A program made the position numbers and the translations under genes. DNA of 64,000 bases, taken from positions 100,120 through 164,119 of the forward strand of contig NZ_CANNFF010000009.1 in the NCBI RefSeq assembly GCF_947503855.1, given 5' to 3'. Positions 52,420 to 61,341 of this stretch are shown piece by piece (the first letter of the stretch is position 1; every line of letters begins with the position of its first letter). Below the pieces are notes generated by a model that worked only from the letters and a program-made list of their open reading frames with translations, did not search any database and had not been told where the DNA came from. Source of the DNA: an uncultured Polaribacter sp. (GTDB taxonomy: Bacteria > Bacteroidota > Bacteroidia > Flavobacteriales > Flavobacteriaceae).

Positions 52420-52815
52420 TTATTTAACTAAAACCCCACGTTTATTCAACTCAGGTAAAAAACGTAAAGCACCTTCTTTAATTGTATTTGCTTTAAAAAT
52501 AAATGTTTTTTCAAACAAAGTATTTCCCTCAAAAAAAGTTACTTGAAAACGATTGTTTAGTTTAAATAATTCAGGTTGAATTAACTCTACCTTAGCAAAA
52601 GAATTTGCAGGTAATTTTTCTACTTTTTTTCGCAATAAAGAAGTTGTTTTTGTAGTTGAAAAACCTTGCGAAACAATGACCACCATTTCTATGTCTACCT
52701 CTTTATTATTAATGATATAAACATTCCAGTCGTCTGTTTTATAAATATCATTGTATTCATAAACAACAGCTATTTCTACATTGGTAACTTCTGGTATTTG
52801 GATGTCTTTTTTCAA
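52420..52815 (-). CDS. Hypothetical protein downstream of pheS
   Basis: I do not recognise a named domain in this 131-residue soluble protein. It is predicted mostly beta with VTNVEIAVVYEYNDIYKTDD near the start and NRFQVTFFEGNTLFEKTFIF later, and no signal peptide. It starts with TTG at 52815. It is the next minus-strand gene after pheS (80 bases) and may be co-transcribed with it; similar short proteins near pheS occur, as far as I recall, in other flavobacteria. Confidence 0.65.
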   Translation of the reverse strand: MKKDIQIPEVTNVEIAVVYEYNDIYKTDDWNVYIINNKEVDIEMVVIVSQGFSTTKTTSLLRKKVEKLPANSFAKVELIQPELFKLNNRFQVTFFEGNTLFEKTFIFKANTIKEGALRFLPELNKRGVLVK

Positions 52816-52895
52816 AATTTGTTTTTAAAGTTTTAATGTAAAAAAGTTTACAAAGTTAAAAAGCCTTTCAACTTTAATAAATTTCTACTTTTGAA

Positions 52896-53915
52896 CTAAA
52901 TTACCGACTTAAACTGTTCTAAGAAACGTTTATCATTTTCATAAAACATTCTAATATCTGGTATTTGATATAACAACATGGCAATACGTTCTATACCCAT
53001 TCCAAAAGCATAGCCAGAGTATTTTGTAGGATCTATATTCGCATTTTTAAGAACGTTTGGGTCAACCATACCACACCCCATAATTTCTAACCAACCTGTT
53101 CCTTTGGTAATTCTATAATCGGTTTCTGTTTCTAATCCCCAGTAAATATCAACCTCTGCACTTGGTTCAGTAAACGGAAAGTAAGAAGGACGCAATCTAA
53201 TTTTAGATTTCCCAAACATTTCTTTTGTAAAATACAAAAGCGTTTGTTTTAAATCTGCAAAAGAAACGTCAGTATCTATATATAAACCTTCTACTTGATG
53301 AAAAATACAATGTGCTCTTGCAGAAATATCTTCGTTTCTAAAAACCCTACCAGGAGAAATGGTTCTAATTGGGGGCTTGTTTTCTTCCATATAACGTACT
53401 TGTACAGAAGAAGTATGTGTTCTTAGCAAAATATCTGGATCTTGCTCAATAAAAAATGTGTCTTGCATGTCTCTTGCAGGATGATATTCTGGCAAATTTA
53501 AGGCTGTAAAGTTATGCCAGTCATCTTCAATTTCTGGGCCTTCAGAAACGGTAAACCCAATTCTGTTAAAAACATCAATAATTTGGTTTTTTACTAATGA
53601 TATTGGGTGTCTTGAACCTAATTCTATAGGCTCTGAAGGACGCGTTAAATCACCATAAAAACTTTTTTGATTTGTGCTGTTTTCTAAAGTTTCGTTTAAA
53701 GCCGCAACTTTATCTTCTGCTAATTTTTTTAGGCTGTTTAATGCTTGCCCAAAATCTTTACGCATTGCTGCATCAACATTTTTAAACTCAGCAAATAAAT
53801 CTTTTAGCAAACCCTTGCTTCCTAAATATTTAATTCTAAACGTTTCAACCTCTTCTTTTGTAGTAGCATTAAATGCGTTTACATCTCCAATAAGTTCCTT
53901 TACTTTATCTAACAT
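52896..53915 (-). CDS. pheS: Phenylalanyl-tRNA synthetase alpha subunit
   Basis: PheS is the catalytic subunit of the alpha2beta2 class IIc synthetase for tRNA-Phe. The 339 residues have an N-terminal coiled coil (about 1-90) and the catalytic core: HPISLVKNQIIDVF, GPEIEDDWHNFTALNLPEYH, RTHTSSVQVRYM, RVFRNEDISARAHCIFHQVE, and motif 3 GYAFGMGIERIAMLLYQI (about 303-320). pheT is not adjacent, which is common in this group. Confidence 0.97.
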   Translation of the reverse strand: MLDKVKELIGDVNAFNATTKEEVETFRIKYLGSKGLLKDLFAEFKNVDAAMRKDFGQALNSLKKLAEDKVAALNETLENSTNQKSFYGDLTRPSEPIELGSRHPISLVKNQIIDVFNRIGFTVSEGPEIEDDWHNFTALNLPEYHPARDMQDTFFIEQDPDILLRTHTSSVQVRYMEENKPPIRTISPGRVFRNEDISARAHCIFHQVEGLYIDTDVSFADLKQTLLYFTKEMFGKSKIRLRPSYFPFTEPSAEVDIYWGLETETDYRITKGTGWLEIMGCGMVDPNVLKNANIDPTKYSGYAFGMGIERIAMLLYQIPDIRMFYENDKRFLEQFKSVI

Positions 53916-53935
53916 TTTTAGGTAAAATTAAGGAA

Positions 53936-53967
53936 CAAATTTAGTGTTTTTTATAGAGTTTTATCAA
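53936..53967 (-). promoter_or_regulatory. pheS promoter
   Basis: On the minus strand TTG (53967-53965) is followed after 21 bases by TAAATTTG (53943-53936), matching the Bacteroidota TTG/TAnnTTTG promoter form, 20 bases before the pheS start. Confidence 0.6.
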
Positions 53968-54070
53968 TCTAAAACTTAAAAAACAAAAACACCTCTCGAA
54001 ATCGATTGAAATAAGGTAATGAAGACGTTAAATAAAATATAATTATTATTTCAATAATCTATAATTTAAT

Positions 54071-54078
54071 TATCTTTG
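54071..54078 (+). promoter_or_regulatory. Putative gdhA promoter, -7 box
   Basis: TATCTTTG matches TAnnTTTG, 33 bases before the gdhA ATG at 54112. Confidence 0.5.
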
Positions 54079-54111
54079 CAGATGAAAATTTTACTAAATT
54101 CATAAAAAACT

Positions 54112-55467
54112 ATGTCAAAAAGTATAGAGTTAAAAATTAAGGAGTTTATGGAAATGGTTAAAAGTAGAAATAACCATGAGCCAGAATTTTTACAAGCCGT
54201 TCAAGAAGTTGCAGAAACTGTAATTCCTTATATAGTAAATCACGATATTTATCATGGAAAAAACATCTTGTTAAGAATGGTAGAACCAGAAAGATTAATT
54301 TCTTTTCGTGTTTCTTGGGTAGATGATGATGGAGAAATTCAAGTAAATAGAGGATATAGAATACAAATGAATTCTGCAATTGGGCCTTACAAAGGGGGTT
54401 TGCGTTTTCATCCAACAGTAAATGCAAGTATTTTAAAGTTTTTAGCTTTTGAGCAAGTGTTTAAAAACTCTTTAACCACATTGCCAATGGGTGGTGGTAA
54501 AGGAGGTTCTGATTTTGATCCAAAAGGAAAATCAGACAATGAAATTATGCGTTTTTGTCATGCTTTTATGAGCGAATTATTTAGGCATATTGGACCCAAT
54601 ACAGACGTGCCAGCAGGAGATATTGGTGTGGGTGCAAGAGAAATTGGTTTTATGTTTGGAATGTACAAAAAATTGAAAAACGAATTTACAGGTGTTTTAA
54701 CAGGAAAAGGACAATCTTGGGGAGGGTCTTTAATTAGGCCAGAAGCAACAGGTTATGGTACGGTGTATTTTGCACAAAACATGATGCAACGTAAAGACGA
54801 TTCTTTCAACGGTAAAAAAATTGTAATTTCTGGTGCTGGAAACGTGGCACAATATGCTGCTGAAAAAGCCATAGAATTAGGAGCAACTGTTTTAACTTTA
54901 TCAGATTCTGGTGGTTATATTTTAGATGAAGAAGGCATCGATTTAAAAAAATTGAAGCATGTAATGCATATTAAAAATGAAAAAAGAGGTAGAATTAGCG
55001 AATATGTAAATAAGTATTCATCAGCAAAATATTTTGAAGGAGAAAAACCTTGGTCTGTAAAATGTGATATTGCTTTACCATGTGCAACCCAAAACGAATT
55101 AAATGGAGAAGAAGCAAAGCAACTAATTAAAAACGGTTGTTTGTGTGTTTCTGAAGGGGCAAATATGCCATCTACACCAGAAGCAATTCACGAATTTCAA
55201 AAAGCAAAAATTTTATTTGCACCAGGAAAAGCAAGTAATGCAGGTGGAGTTGCAACTTCTGGTTTAGAAATGAGCCAGAACTCTTTAAGAATTTCTTGGT
55301 CTAGAGAAGAAGTAGATTCTAGATTAAAAGATATTATGGAAGATATACACGATTCTTGTGTAGAGTATGGAGAAAACGAAGATGGTTCTATAGATTATAT
55401 TAGAGGTGCAAATATTGCAGGTTTTGTTAAAGTAGCAGACGCAATGTTAGCACAAGGTATTATCTAA
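54112..55467 (+). CDS. gdhA: NADP-type glutamate dehydrogenase
   Basis: GdhA reductively aminates 2-oxoglutarate with ammonium, usually with NADPH in hexameric enzymes of this size. The 451 residues show YKGGLRFHPTVNASILKFLAFEQVFKNSLT (about 92-121), the catalytic PMGGGKGGSDFDPKGKSD with active lysine, HIGPNTDVPAGDIGVG, and the Rossmann segment KIVISGAGNVAQYAAEKA (about 235-252). Assignment to the NADP-dependent subfamily is from overall form, not tested residues. A terminator follows. Confidence 0.96.
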   Translation: MSKSIELKIKEFMEMVKSRNNHEPEFLQAVQEVAETVIPYIVNHDIYHGKNILLRMVEPERLISFRVSWVDDDGEIQVNRGYRIQMNSAIGPYKGGLRFHPTVNASILKFLAFEQVFKNSLTTLPMGGGKGGSDFDPKGKSDNEIMRFCHAFMSELFRHIGPNTDVPAGDIGVGAREIGFMFGMYKKLKNEFTGVLTGKGQSWGGSLIRPEATGYGTVYFAQNMMQRKDDSFNGKKIVISGAGNVAQYAAEKAIELGATVLTLSDSGGYILDEEGIDLKKLKHVMHIKNEKRGRISEYVNKYSSAKYFEGEKPWSVKCDIALPCATQNELNGEEAKQLIKNGCLCVSEGANMPSTPEAIHEFQKAKILFAPGKASNAGGVATSGLEMSQNSLRISWSREEVDSRLKDIMEDIHDSCVEYGENEDGSIDYIRGANIAGFVKVADAMLAQGII

Positions 55468-55493
55468 AATTTTCTAAGTTATCATAAATTGGA

Positions 55494-55524
55494 AACGCAT
55501 CAAGTATTTGGTGCGTTTTTTTGT
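55494..55524 (+). terminator. gdhA terminator
   Basis: AACGCATCA (55494-55502) pairs with TGGTGCGTT (55509-55517) with one wobble pair, followed by a T run. Confidence 0.85.
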
Positions 55525-55773
55525 TTATTTGTGTATCTAAAATAAAACATGTTTTTTTTACAAGTATAATCTTAGGATTTTTTATTGCTAAAGGTGAAAG
55601 TACTACAGCAATTTTTTAAATTTAACAGTAGTAAAATTCAGTTTAAGAAATGTAAAAAGACCCGCTTTTTGTTTAATTGGAGGATTTGCGAATGAACTAT
55701 TTTTTCAAGAAAATATTGGAGCTTATTTAGCCTAGTAAATTTAACGCATCTTCTCAATAAATAGCATTGTATT
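55525..55773. other. Gap with possible decayed coding fragments
   Basis: Two short protein-like stretches on the plus strand are in different frames and lack starts: a hydrophobic TSIILGFFIAKGESTTAIF (about 55560-55616) and RPAFCLIGGFANELFFQENI (about 55661-55720). They could be pieces of one small membrane-protein gene broken by frameshifts. No family is recognised. Confidence 0.25.
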
Positions 55774-56613
55774 ATGAAAATTTTAAAAAATATACTAATT
55801 CAAGGAAAACATCAAAAACCTATTGTTACAGATGTTTTTTATAAACAAACTCATCAACCAAAAAAAGTAGTTGTTTTTTGCCACGGTTACAAAGGTTTTA
55901 AAGATTGGGGTGCATGGAATATAATGGCAGAAGCATTCGCTAAAGCTGATTTTTTCTTTGTAAAATTCAACTTTTCTCACAATGGAGGTAGTGCAGAAAA
56001 CCCCACAGATTTTCCTGATTTAAATGCTTTTGGGAATAACAATTACACAAAAGAATTAGACGATTTAGAAAGCGTTTTAGATTGGGTTTTATCCGAAGAA
56101 AAATTTAAAATCGAAATAAAATCTAACGATATTTCCATTATTGGACACAGTAGAGGAGGAGGGATTGTTTTGTTAAAAGCGAATGAGGATGAGAGAGTTA
56201 AAAAGGTAATTACATTGGCTGGAGTTTGTGATTTTGGTTCAAGATCTTCTACCATTGGTGATTTAGAAAACTGGAGAAAAACAGGGGTTAAATATGTTGT
56301 TAACGGACGAACTAAACAACAAATGCCTCACTTTTACCAGTTTTACATTAATTTTAAAGAAAACGAAGAACGCCTAAATATTCAAAAAGCAGCTAAAAAT
56401 ATTACCATACCCCATTTAGTAATTCATGGGGATGTAGACACGTCTGTTTCTATAAAAGAAGGAGAAAACCTACATCAATGGAACGCGAAAAGTGAGTTTG
56501 AAATTATTAAAAATGCAGACCATGTTTTTAATGTTTCTCATCCATGGAAAAAACCAAACATGTCTAAAGAGTTAAAAAGCGTTACAAATCTTTGTATCAA
56601 TTTTTTAAGATAA
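55774..56613 (+). CDS. Alpha/beta hydrolase
   Basis: This 279-residue cytosolic alpha/beta hydrolase of the dienelactone hydrolase/prolyl oligopeptidase-like group has oxyanion-region FCHGYKGFKDWGAWN, nucleophile elbow IIGHSRGGGIVLL (Ser near residue 127), acid HGDVDTSVSI and catalytic His in IKNADHVFNVSHPW. The Arg after Ser (GHSRGG) is typical of peptidase/esterase members. The substrate is unknown. It is separated from dinB by 30 bases and may share its transcript. Confidence 0.85.
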   Translation: MKILKNILIQGKHQKPIVTDVFYKQTHQPKKVVVFCHGYKGFKDWGAWNIMAEAFAKADFFFVKFNFSHNGGSAENPTDFPDLNAFGNNNYTKELDDLESVLDWVLSEEKFKIEIKSNDISIIGHSRGGGIVLLKANEDERVKKVITLAGVCDFGSRSSTIGDLENWRKTGVKYVVNGRTKQQMPHFYQFYINFKENEERLNIQKAAKNITIPHLVIHGDVDTSVSIKEGENLHQWNAKSEFEIIKNADHVFNVSHPWKKPNMSKELKSVTNLCINFLR

Positions 56614-56643
56614 TTTCAACTTCAAATTTTGTAATTTCGAAAG

Positions 56644-57726
56644 ATGGAATTGCAACCTCCTTTTCGTAAAATAATTCATGTAGATATGGATGCTTATTAT
56701 GCATCTGTAGCGCAGTTAGACAATCCAGAATTAAGAGGTAAAGCCATTGCTGTTGGTGGCGGTGGAGATAGAGGTGTAGTTTCTGCAGCCAGTTACGAAG
56801 CTAGAAAATTTGGCGTAAAATCTGCGATGAGTAATGTGCTGGCAAAACAAAAATGTCCTCATATTATTTTTGTAAAATCAGACTTTGAAAGATACAAAGA
56901 ACTTTCAGCAAAAATTAGAGAAATTTTTTACGAGTATACAGATTTAGTAGAGCCCCTTTCTTTGGATGAAGCTTATTTAGACGTTACAGAAAACAAAAAA
57001 GGGAATCCGTCTGCAAATGCTATTGCCAGAGAAATTAGATGCCGTATTTATGATGAAACAGGTTTACATGCTTCTGCAGGTATTTCTATCAATAAATTTA
57101 TTGCTAAAGTTGCTTCTGATATTAACAAACCAAATGGTCAAAAAACGGTTCATCCAGAGGACGTTTTACAATTTTTAGAGGATTTACCCGTTAACAAATT
57201 TTATGGAGTAGGTAAAGTTACTGCAGCTAAAATGTATAATTTAGGCATTTTTGTGGGTAACGATTTAAAGAAAAAAACATTAGAAGAGTTGGTGCAATTG
57301 TTTGGTAAATCAGGGGCGCATTATTACAATATTGTTCGCGGAATTCACAATAGCCCAGTGAAACCAAATAGAATCAGAAAGTCTTTAGGAGCAGAAAGAA
57401 CTTTTTTTGAAAATATATCATCAGAAATATTTATGCTAGAAAAATTAGAAAATATTGCAGATGAATTAGAAAGAAGAATGAAAAAAGCCAACACCAAAGG
57501 AAAAACGGTAACTTTAAAGATAAAATATTCTGATTTTACCCAACAAACCAGAAGTAAAACAGTATCAAATTTTTTACAATTAAAAACAGAATTTATGCCC
57601 ATTGTAAAAGAGCTATTGTATCAAGAAAAGTTATTGAATTCTGTAAGACTGTTAGGTATTTCTTTTGGAAATTTAAATACAGAAAAAAAAGAACCTGTTT
57701 GGGTACAACTAAAATTTGAGTTTTAA
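56644..57726 (+). CDS. dinB: DNA polymerase IV
   Basis: DinB is a Y-family translesion polymerase. The palm carries the catalytic acids in HVDMDAYYASVAQ (about residues 12-24) and PLSLDEAYLDVT (about 100-111). YEARKFGVKSAM and the thumb/helix-hairpin-helix region KFYGVGKVTAAKMYNLGIFVG follow. The little-finger domain spans about 240-345. The C-terminus (PVWVQLKFEF) lacks an obvious canonical beta-clamp motif. Length normal. No SOS box was identified. Confidence 0.96.
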   Translation: MELQPPFRKIIHVDMDAYYASVAQLDNPELRGKAIAVGGGGDRGVVSAASYEARKFGVKSAMSNVLAKQKCPHIIFVKSDFERYKELSAKIREIFYEYTDLVEPLSLDEAYLDVTENKKGNPSANAIAREIRCRIYDETGLHASAGISINKFIAKVASDINKPNGQKTVHPEDVLQFLEDLPVNKFYGVGKVTAAKMYNLGIFVGNDLKKKTLEELVQLFGKSGAHYYNIVRGIHNSPVKPNRIRKSLGAERTFFENISSEIFMLEKLENIADELERRMKKANTKGKTVTLKIKYSDFTQQTRSKTVSNFLQLKTEFMPIVKELLYQEKLLNSVRLLGISFGNLNTEKKEPVWVQLKFEF

Positions 57727-57819
57727 GAAAAATATACTTTTAAAACTAAAAAGACCTTCGTGATAAAATAATAAGTAAGTGAATAAAAACCTTTAGACCA
57801 AAATTAGGGTGTCAAATAC

Positions 57820-58956
57820 ATGAATAAAGATAAATTGAAATACGATATTGTTATAGTTGGTGGAGGTTTAGCAGGTTTGTGCAATGCAATTCACTTATCT
57901 AAATTCGATAAAAAAGTTTTATTGATAGAAAAAAACAATTACCCCAAACACAAAGTTTGTGGCGAATATATTTCAAATGAAGTTTTACCTTATTTAGAAT
58001 TTTTAAACGTTAATCCATTTAATTTTGGCGCCGTAAAAATTGATGATTTTCAATTATCTACCACAAAAAATAAAGTGATTACTGCAAAATTACCTTTAGG
58101 TGGTTTTGGTATTTCACGTTACACTTTAGATTTCGAATTGTATAAAAAAGCCAAAGAAAATGGTGTAGAAATTTTACAAGATCAAGTGATAAATATCAAT
58201 TTTAAGAAAGATGTATTTACTTTTGAAACAAAAGAAAATAACAGTTTCACTTCAAAAATTTGCATTGGTGCTTTTGGTAAACGTAGTTTGTTAGATATAA
58301 AATTTGAGCGCGATTTTATCAAAAAGAAATCGCCATATTTAGCTGTAAAAATTCATGTAAAAGGCAATTTTCCTAAAAACAAAGTGGCTTTACACAATTT
58401 TAAAGGAGGCTATTGTGGTGTTTCTAAGGTAGAAAATGATGTGATCAACCTGTGTTATATTACTAATTTTTCATCTTTTAAAAAACATAAAAATATTACT
58501 GATTTTCAAGAAAATGTGGTTTTTAAAAATACATTTTTAAAAGAAATGTTTCAAAATGCAAGTCCAATATGGAAGCAGCCTTTATCTATCAGTCAAATTT
58601 CTTTTGAACCCAAAAAGCCAGTAGAAAATCATATCATTATGTCTGGTGATGCTGCAGGCATGATTCATCCACTATGTGGAAATGGAATGAGTATGGCAAT
58701 ACAATCTGCACAAATAGCATCTAAACTGATTCTAAATTACTTGAATGATAAACTTGAATCTAGAAAGCAATTCGAAAACCTTTATATTACACAGTGGAAC
58801 AAGCAATTTAATTGGCGTTTAAAAGCAGGTCATTTTATAGCAATGTTGTTTAGAAAAGACAAAATTGCATCGTTTTTATTATCAATTTTAAAGAGAATGC
58901 CATTTTTATTACCTCTAATTATCAAACAAACGCATGGAAAACCAATCAAACTCTAA
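57820..58956 (+). CDS. FAD-dependent oxidoreductase of the polyketide cluster
   Basis: This 378-residue flavoprotein belongs to the geranylgeranyl-reductase/PHBH-like monooxygenase superfamily. The FAD dinucleotide motif is IVIVGGGLAGLCNAIHLSKF (about 10-29), followed by KHKVCGEYIS (conserved Arg/Lys-x-Cys-GEY), and later MSGDAAGMIHPLCGNGMSMA (about 280-299), the second FAD-ribityl motif. It is the first gene of the type III PKS cluster, ten bases before the methyltransferase. By analogy with Streptomyces SrsC it may hydroxylate an alkylresorcinol-type product; a reductase role on a polyprenyl or acyl chain is an alternative. Confidence 0.85.
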   Translation: MNKDKLKYDIVIVGGGLAGLCNAIHLSKFDKKVLLIEKNNYPKHKVCGEYISNEVLPYLEFLNVNPFNFGAVKIDDFQLSTTKNKVITAKLPLGGFGISRYTLDFELYKKAKENGVEILQDQVININFKKDVFTFETKENNSFTSKICIGAFGKRSLLDIKFERDFIKKKSPYLAVKIHVKGNFPKNKVALHNFKGGYCGVSKVENDVINLCYITNFSSFKKHKNITDFQENVVFKNTFLKEMFQNASPIWKQPLSISQISFEPKKPVENHIIMSGDAAGMIHPLCGNGMSMAIQSAQIASKLILNYLNDKLESRKQFENLYITQWNKQFNWRLKAGHFIAMLFRKDKIASFLLSILKRMPFLLPLIIKQTHGKPIKL

Positions 58957-58965
58957 AAATCAATA

Positions 58966-59682
58966 ATGGATTTTTTCATCAACACAAAACAAAGAACAGA
59001 CAAAGAAGAATTGATGGACGATTTTTCGATTGGTGGCGATTTGTTGCGAGATACTTTAGATAAATTAGAGAAAATTAACAGATGGTTAGGAGGCAATAAA
59101 GTAACAGTAAATGGCTTAAAGGCGCTCTTAAAAAATCACCCAAAAGAACAAAAAATTACCATTGTAGATATTGGTTGTGGGCATGGAGATATTTTAAGAG
59201 ATGTTGCAAAATTTGGGCGTAAAGAAGGCTATAAATTCAAATTAATAGGTGTAGATGCCAACTCAGCAGCCATAGATTATGCCAACGAATTATCTATGGA
59301 ATATCCAGAATTGAGTTTTAAAACTCAGGATATTTTTTCTAAAGATTTTAAATCTGAAACCTTTGATGTAGTAATAGCCACCTTGTTTTTGCATCATTTT
59401 AAAGAAGAACAATTGGTTTCTTTTTTAAAAAACACCATCAAACAAACTAAAATTGGCATGGTGGTTAACGATTTACACAGACATACATTAGCCTATTATT
59501 TGTTTCTATTACTGTCTATTTTTATCAGCAATAAAATGATTATTGAAGATGGGTTAACCTCTGTTTTAAGAGGATTTAAAAGAGATGATTTAGAGAAAAT
59601 TTCATCAAAAATAAATGTTACTCCACAAATTTCTTGGAAATGGGCATTTCGTTTTCTGTGGACTATAAAAAAAATAAAATGA
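58966..59682 (+). CDS. SAM-dependent methyltransferase of the polyketide cluster
   Basis: This 238-residue class I methyltransferase has SAM motif I as IVDIGCGHGDILRDVAKFG (about 66-84), LIGVDANSAAIDYANELS and FDVVIATLFLHHFKEEQL (about 135-152). The stop overlaps the ATG of the type III PKS gene by four bases (ATGA), so the two are translationally coupled. Its probable role is C- or O-methylation of the polyketide product, as SrsB does in Streptomyces (inference by gene content). Confidence 0.85.
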   Translation: MDFFINTKQRTDKEELMDDFSIGGDLLRDTLDKLEKINRWLGGNKVTVNGLKALLKNHPKEQKITIVDIGCGHGDILRDVAKFGRKEGYKFKLIGVDANSAAIDYANELSMEYPELSFKTQDIFSKDFKSETFDVVIATLFLHHFKEEQLVSFLKNTIKQTKIGMVVNDLHRHTLAYYLFLLLSIFISNKMIIEDGLTSVLRGFKRDDLEKISSKINVTPQISWKWAFRFLWTIKKIK

Positions 59683-60731
59683 AAGTAAAAATAACATCAG
59701 TAGCCAAACAGCTACCTAAATATTATAAAGAAACCAAAGACATTATTCCGTTTGTAAAGTTATGGATGCAAAATCAAGAAACCCGTTTTCAACGAAAAGT
59801 AATCAAGCTCTTTGAAGGCGCAGGTGTAGATAAACGGTATTCTATTATGGATCCAGAAGAAGTTTTTACAGCCACTTCTTTTGAAGAAAAAAATGATATT
59901 TATACAAGAGAGGTAGTACAATTGGCAGAACAATCTTTAAAAAAATCGTTAGAAAAAGCAAGTTTAAAACCCACAGATATCGATTACATAATTACGGTAA
60001 GTTGTACAGGAATTATGATTCCTTCAGTAGATGCATACCTTATAAATTCCTTAGGGATGAAACAAGATATTGTGCGTTTGCCAGTTACAGAAATGGGTTG
60101 TGCAGCAGGTGTATCTGGAATTATCTATGCCAAAAACTTCCTAAAAGCCAACCCAAATAAAAGAGCTGCTGTTATTGCCGTAGAAGCACCTACAGCAACG
60201 TTTCAGTTAGAAGATTTTTCGATGACAAATATTGTTTCTGCGGCTATTTTTGGTGATGGGGCTTCAGCAGTAATTTTGTCATCCTATCAAGAAGATGAAG
60301 GCCCAACAATTATAGACGAGGCCATGTATCATTTTTATGACGCCACAAATATGATGGGTTTTAAACTGGTAAATACAGGTTTGCAAATGATTTTAGACAA
60401 AGAAGTTCCACAAAAAATTGCAGACCATTTTCCTGCGATTATTCATCCATTTTTAGAAAATAATAACTTAACTATTAACGATGTAGATCACTTAATTTTT
60501 CATCCAGGAGGAAAAAAAATAGTACAAACTGTAGAAGAATTGTTTGGTGTTTTAGGTAAAAATATAGAGGACACTAAAGAAGTTTTGCGTTTGTATGGTA
60601 ATATGTCTAGTGCTACAGTTTTGTATGTTTTAGAAAGATTTATGGATAGAAACCTGCAAAAAGGAGAACGTGGAATTATGTTAAGTTTTGGGCCAGGATT
60701 TTCTGCACAACGTATATTGTTAGAGTGGTAA
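59679..60731 (+). CDS. Type III polyketide synthase (chalcone-synthase-like)
   Basis: This 350-residue homodimeric ketosynthase condenses a starter acyl thioester with malonyl units and cyclises the product. The frame opens at 59634, but ATG at 59679 (MKVKITSVAKQLP) fits the family and gives the 4-base overlap with the methyltransferase gene. The catalytic triad is complete: Cys141 in EMGCAAGVSG, His275 in FHPGGKK and Asn308 in YGNMSSATVL. The starter is likely a fatty acyl group from the neighbouring ACP system, giving an alkylresorcinol, alkylpyrone or related lipid. The exact product is not predictable from sequence alone. Confidence 0.93.
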   Translation: MKVKITSVAKQLPKYYKETKDIIPFVKLWMQNQETRFQRKVIKLFEGAGVDKRYSIMDPEEVFTATSFEEKNDIYTREVVQLAEQSLKKSLEKASLKPTDIDYIITVSCTGIMIPSVDAYLINSLGMKQDIVRLPVTEMGCAAGVSGIIYAKNFLKANPNKRAAVIAVEAPTATFQLEDFSMTNIVSAAIFGDGASAVILSSYQEDEGPTIIDEAMYHFYDATNMMGFKLVNTGLQMILDKEVPQKIADHFPAIIHPFLENNNLTINDVDHLIFHPGGKKIVQTVEELFGVLGKNIEDTKEVLRLYGNMSSATVLYVLERFMDRNLQKGERGIMLSFGPGFSAQRILLEW

Positions 60732-60734
60732 TTT

Positions 60735-60767
60735 AGACCTCAAAAGTTTTTAAAACCTGTGAGGTCT
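60735..60767. repeat. 33-bp hairpin repeat, copy 1 in PKS cluster
   Basis: The 33-base element has 16-base arms, AGACCTCAAAAGTTTT and AAAACCTGTGAGGTCT, pairing at 14 of 16 positions. It lies between the type III PKS and dehydratase genes. Two related 33-base copies occur downstream. Confidence 0.75.
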
Positions 60768-60772
60768 GTAAA

Positions 60773-61225
60773 ATGAAGTTAACAAAAATGAATAACCAAC
60801 ACATCATAAATAACCTACCTTATCAAAAACCCTTTTTGTTTGTTGATAAAATTATAGAAATCGACGAAAATGGAGTCAAAGGAGCTTATACTTACAAAGA
60901 AAATGAATTTTTTTACAAAGGACATTTTAAAGATAAGCCAATAACACCTGGTGTAATTTTAACAGAAACCATGGCACAAATTGGTGTAGTTTGTTTGGGT
61001 ATTTTTTTGTTGAAAGATGAAATAACAGCAACTAAAAAACCAAAAATTGCTTTAACATCTAATCAAGTAGATTTTTATTTACCAGTTTTACCCAACGAAA
61101 AAGTAAACGTAACTTCAGAAAAAGTTTATTTTAGATTCAACAAACTATCATGTAAAGTAAAAATGATGAACACCCAAAACCAATTGGTCTGTAGAGGTAC
61201 TATTTCAGGAATGTTAATAGTTTAG
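60773..61225 (+). CDS. FabZ-like 3-hydroxyacyl-ACP dehydratase
   Basis: This 150-residue hotdog-fold dehydratase (or 145 from ATG at 60788, which gives MNNQHIINNLPYQKPFLFVD) has the active site GHFKDKPITPGVILTETMAQ (about 56-75), with catalytic His and Glu as in FabZ. It dehydrates 3-hydroxyacyl-ACP. As a second, cluster-borne copy it probably serves the dedicated ACP at 62.7 kb. It lies between hairpin copies 1 and 2. Confidence 0.88.
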   Translation: MKLTKMNNQHIINNLPYQKPFLFVDKIIEIDENGVKGAYTYKENEFFYKGHFKDKPITPGVILTETMAQIGVVCLGIFLLKDEITATKKPKIALTSNQVDFYLPVLPNEKVNVTSEKVYFRFNKLSCKVKMMNTQNQLVCRGTISGMLIV

Positions 61226-61231
61226 TTAATC

Positions 61232-61264
61232 AGACCTCAAAGGTTTTAAAAACTTTTGAGGTCT
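61232..61264. repeat. 33-bp hairpin repeat, copy 2 in PKS cluster
   Basis: The arms AGACCTCAAAGGTTTT and AAAACTTTTGAGGTCT pair at 15 of 16 positions. It is the same length and family as the copies at 60735 and 62625. Confidence 0.75.
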
Positions 61265-61341
61265 AGAAATTTAATAAAGTAAAAGAAGTGTTAAACCTGT
61301 AAATAATCCGTAAAATACGTGTCAAAAAATAATCACAAAAG

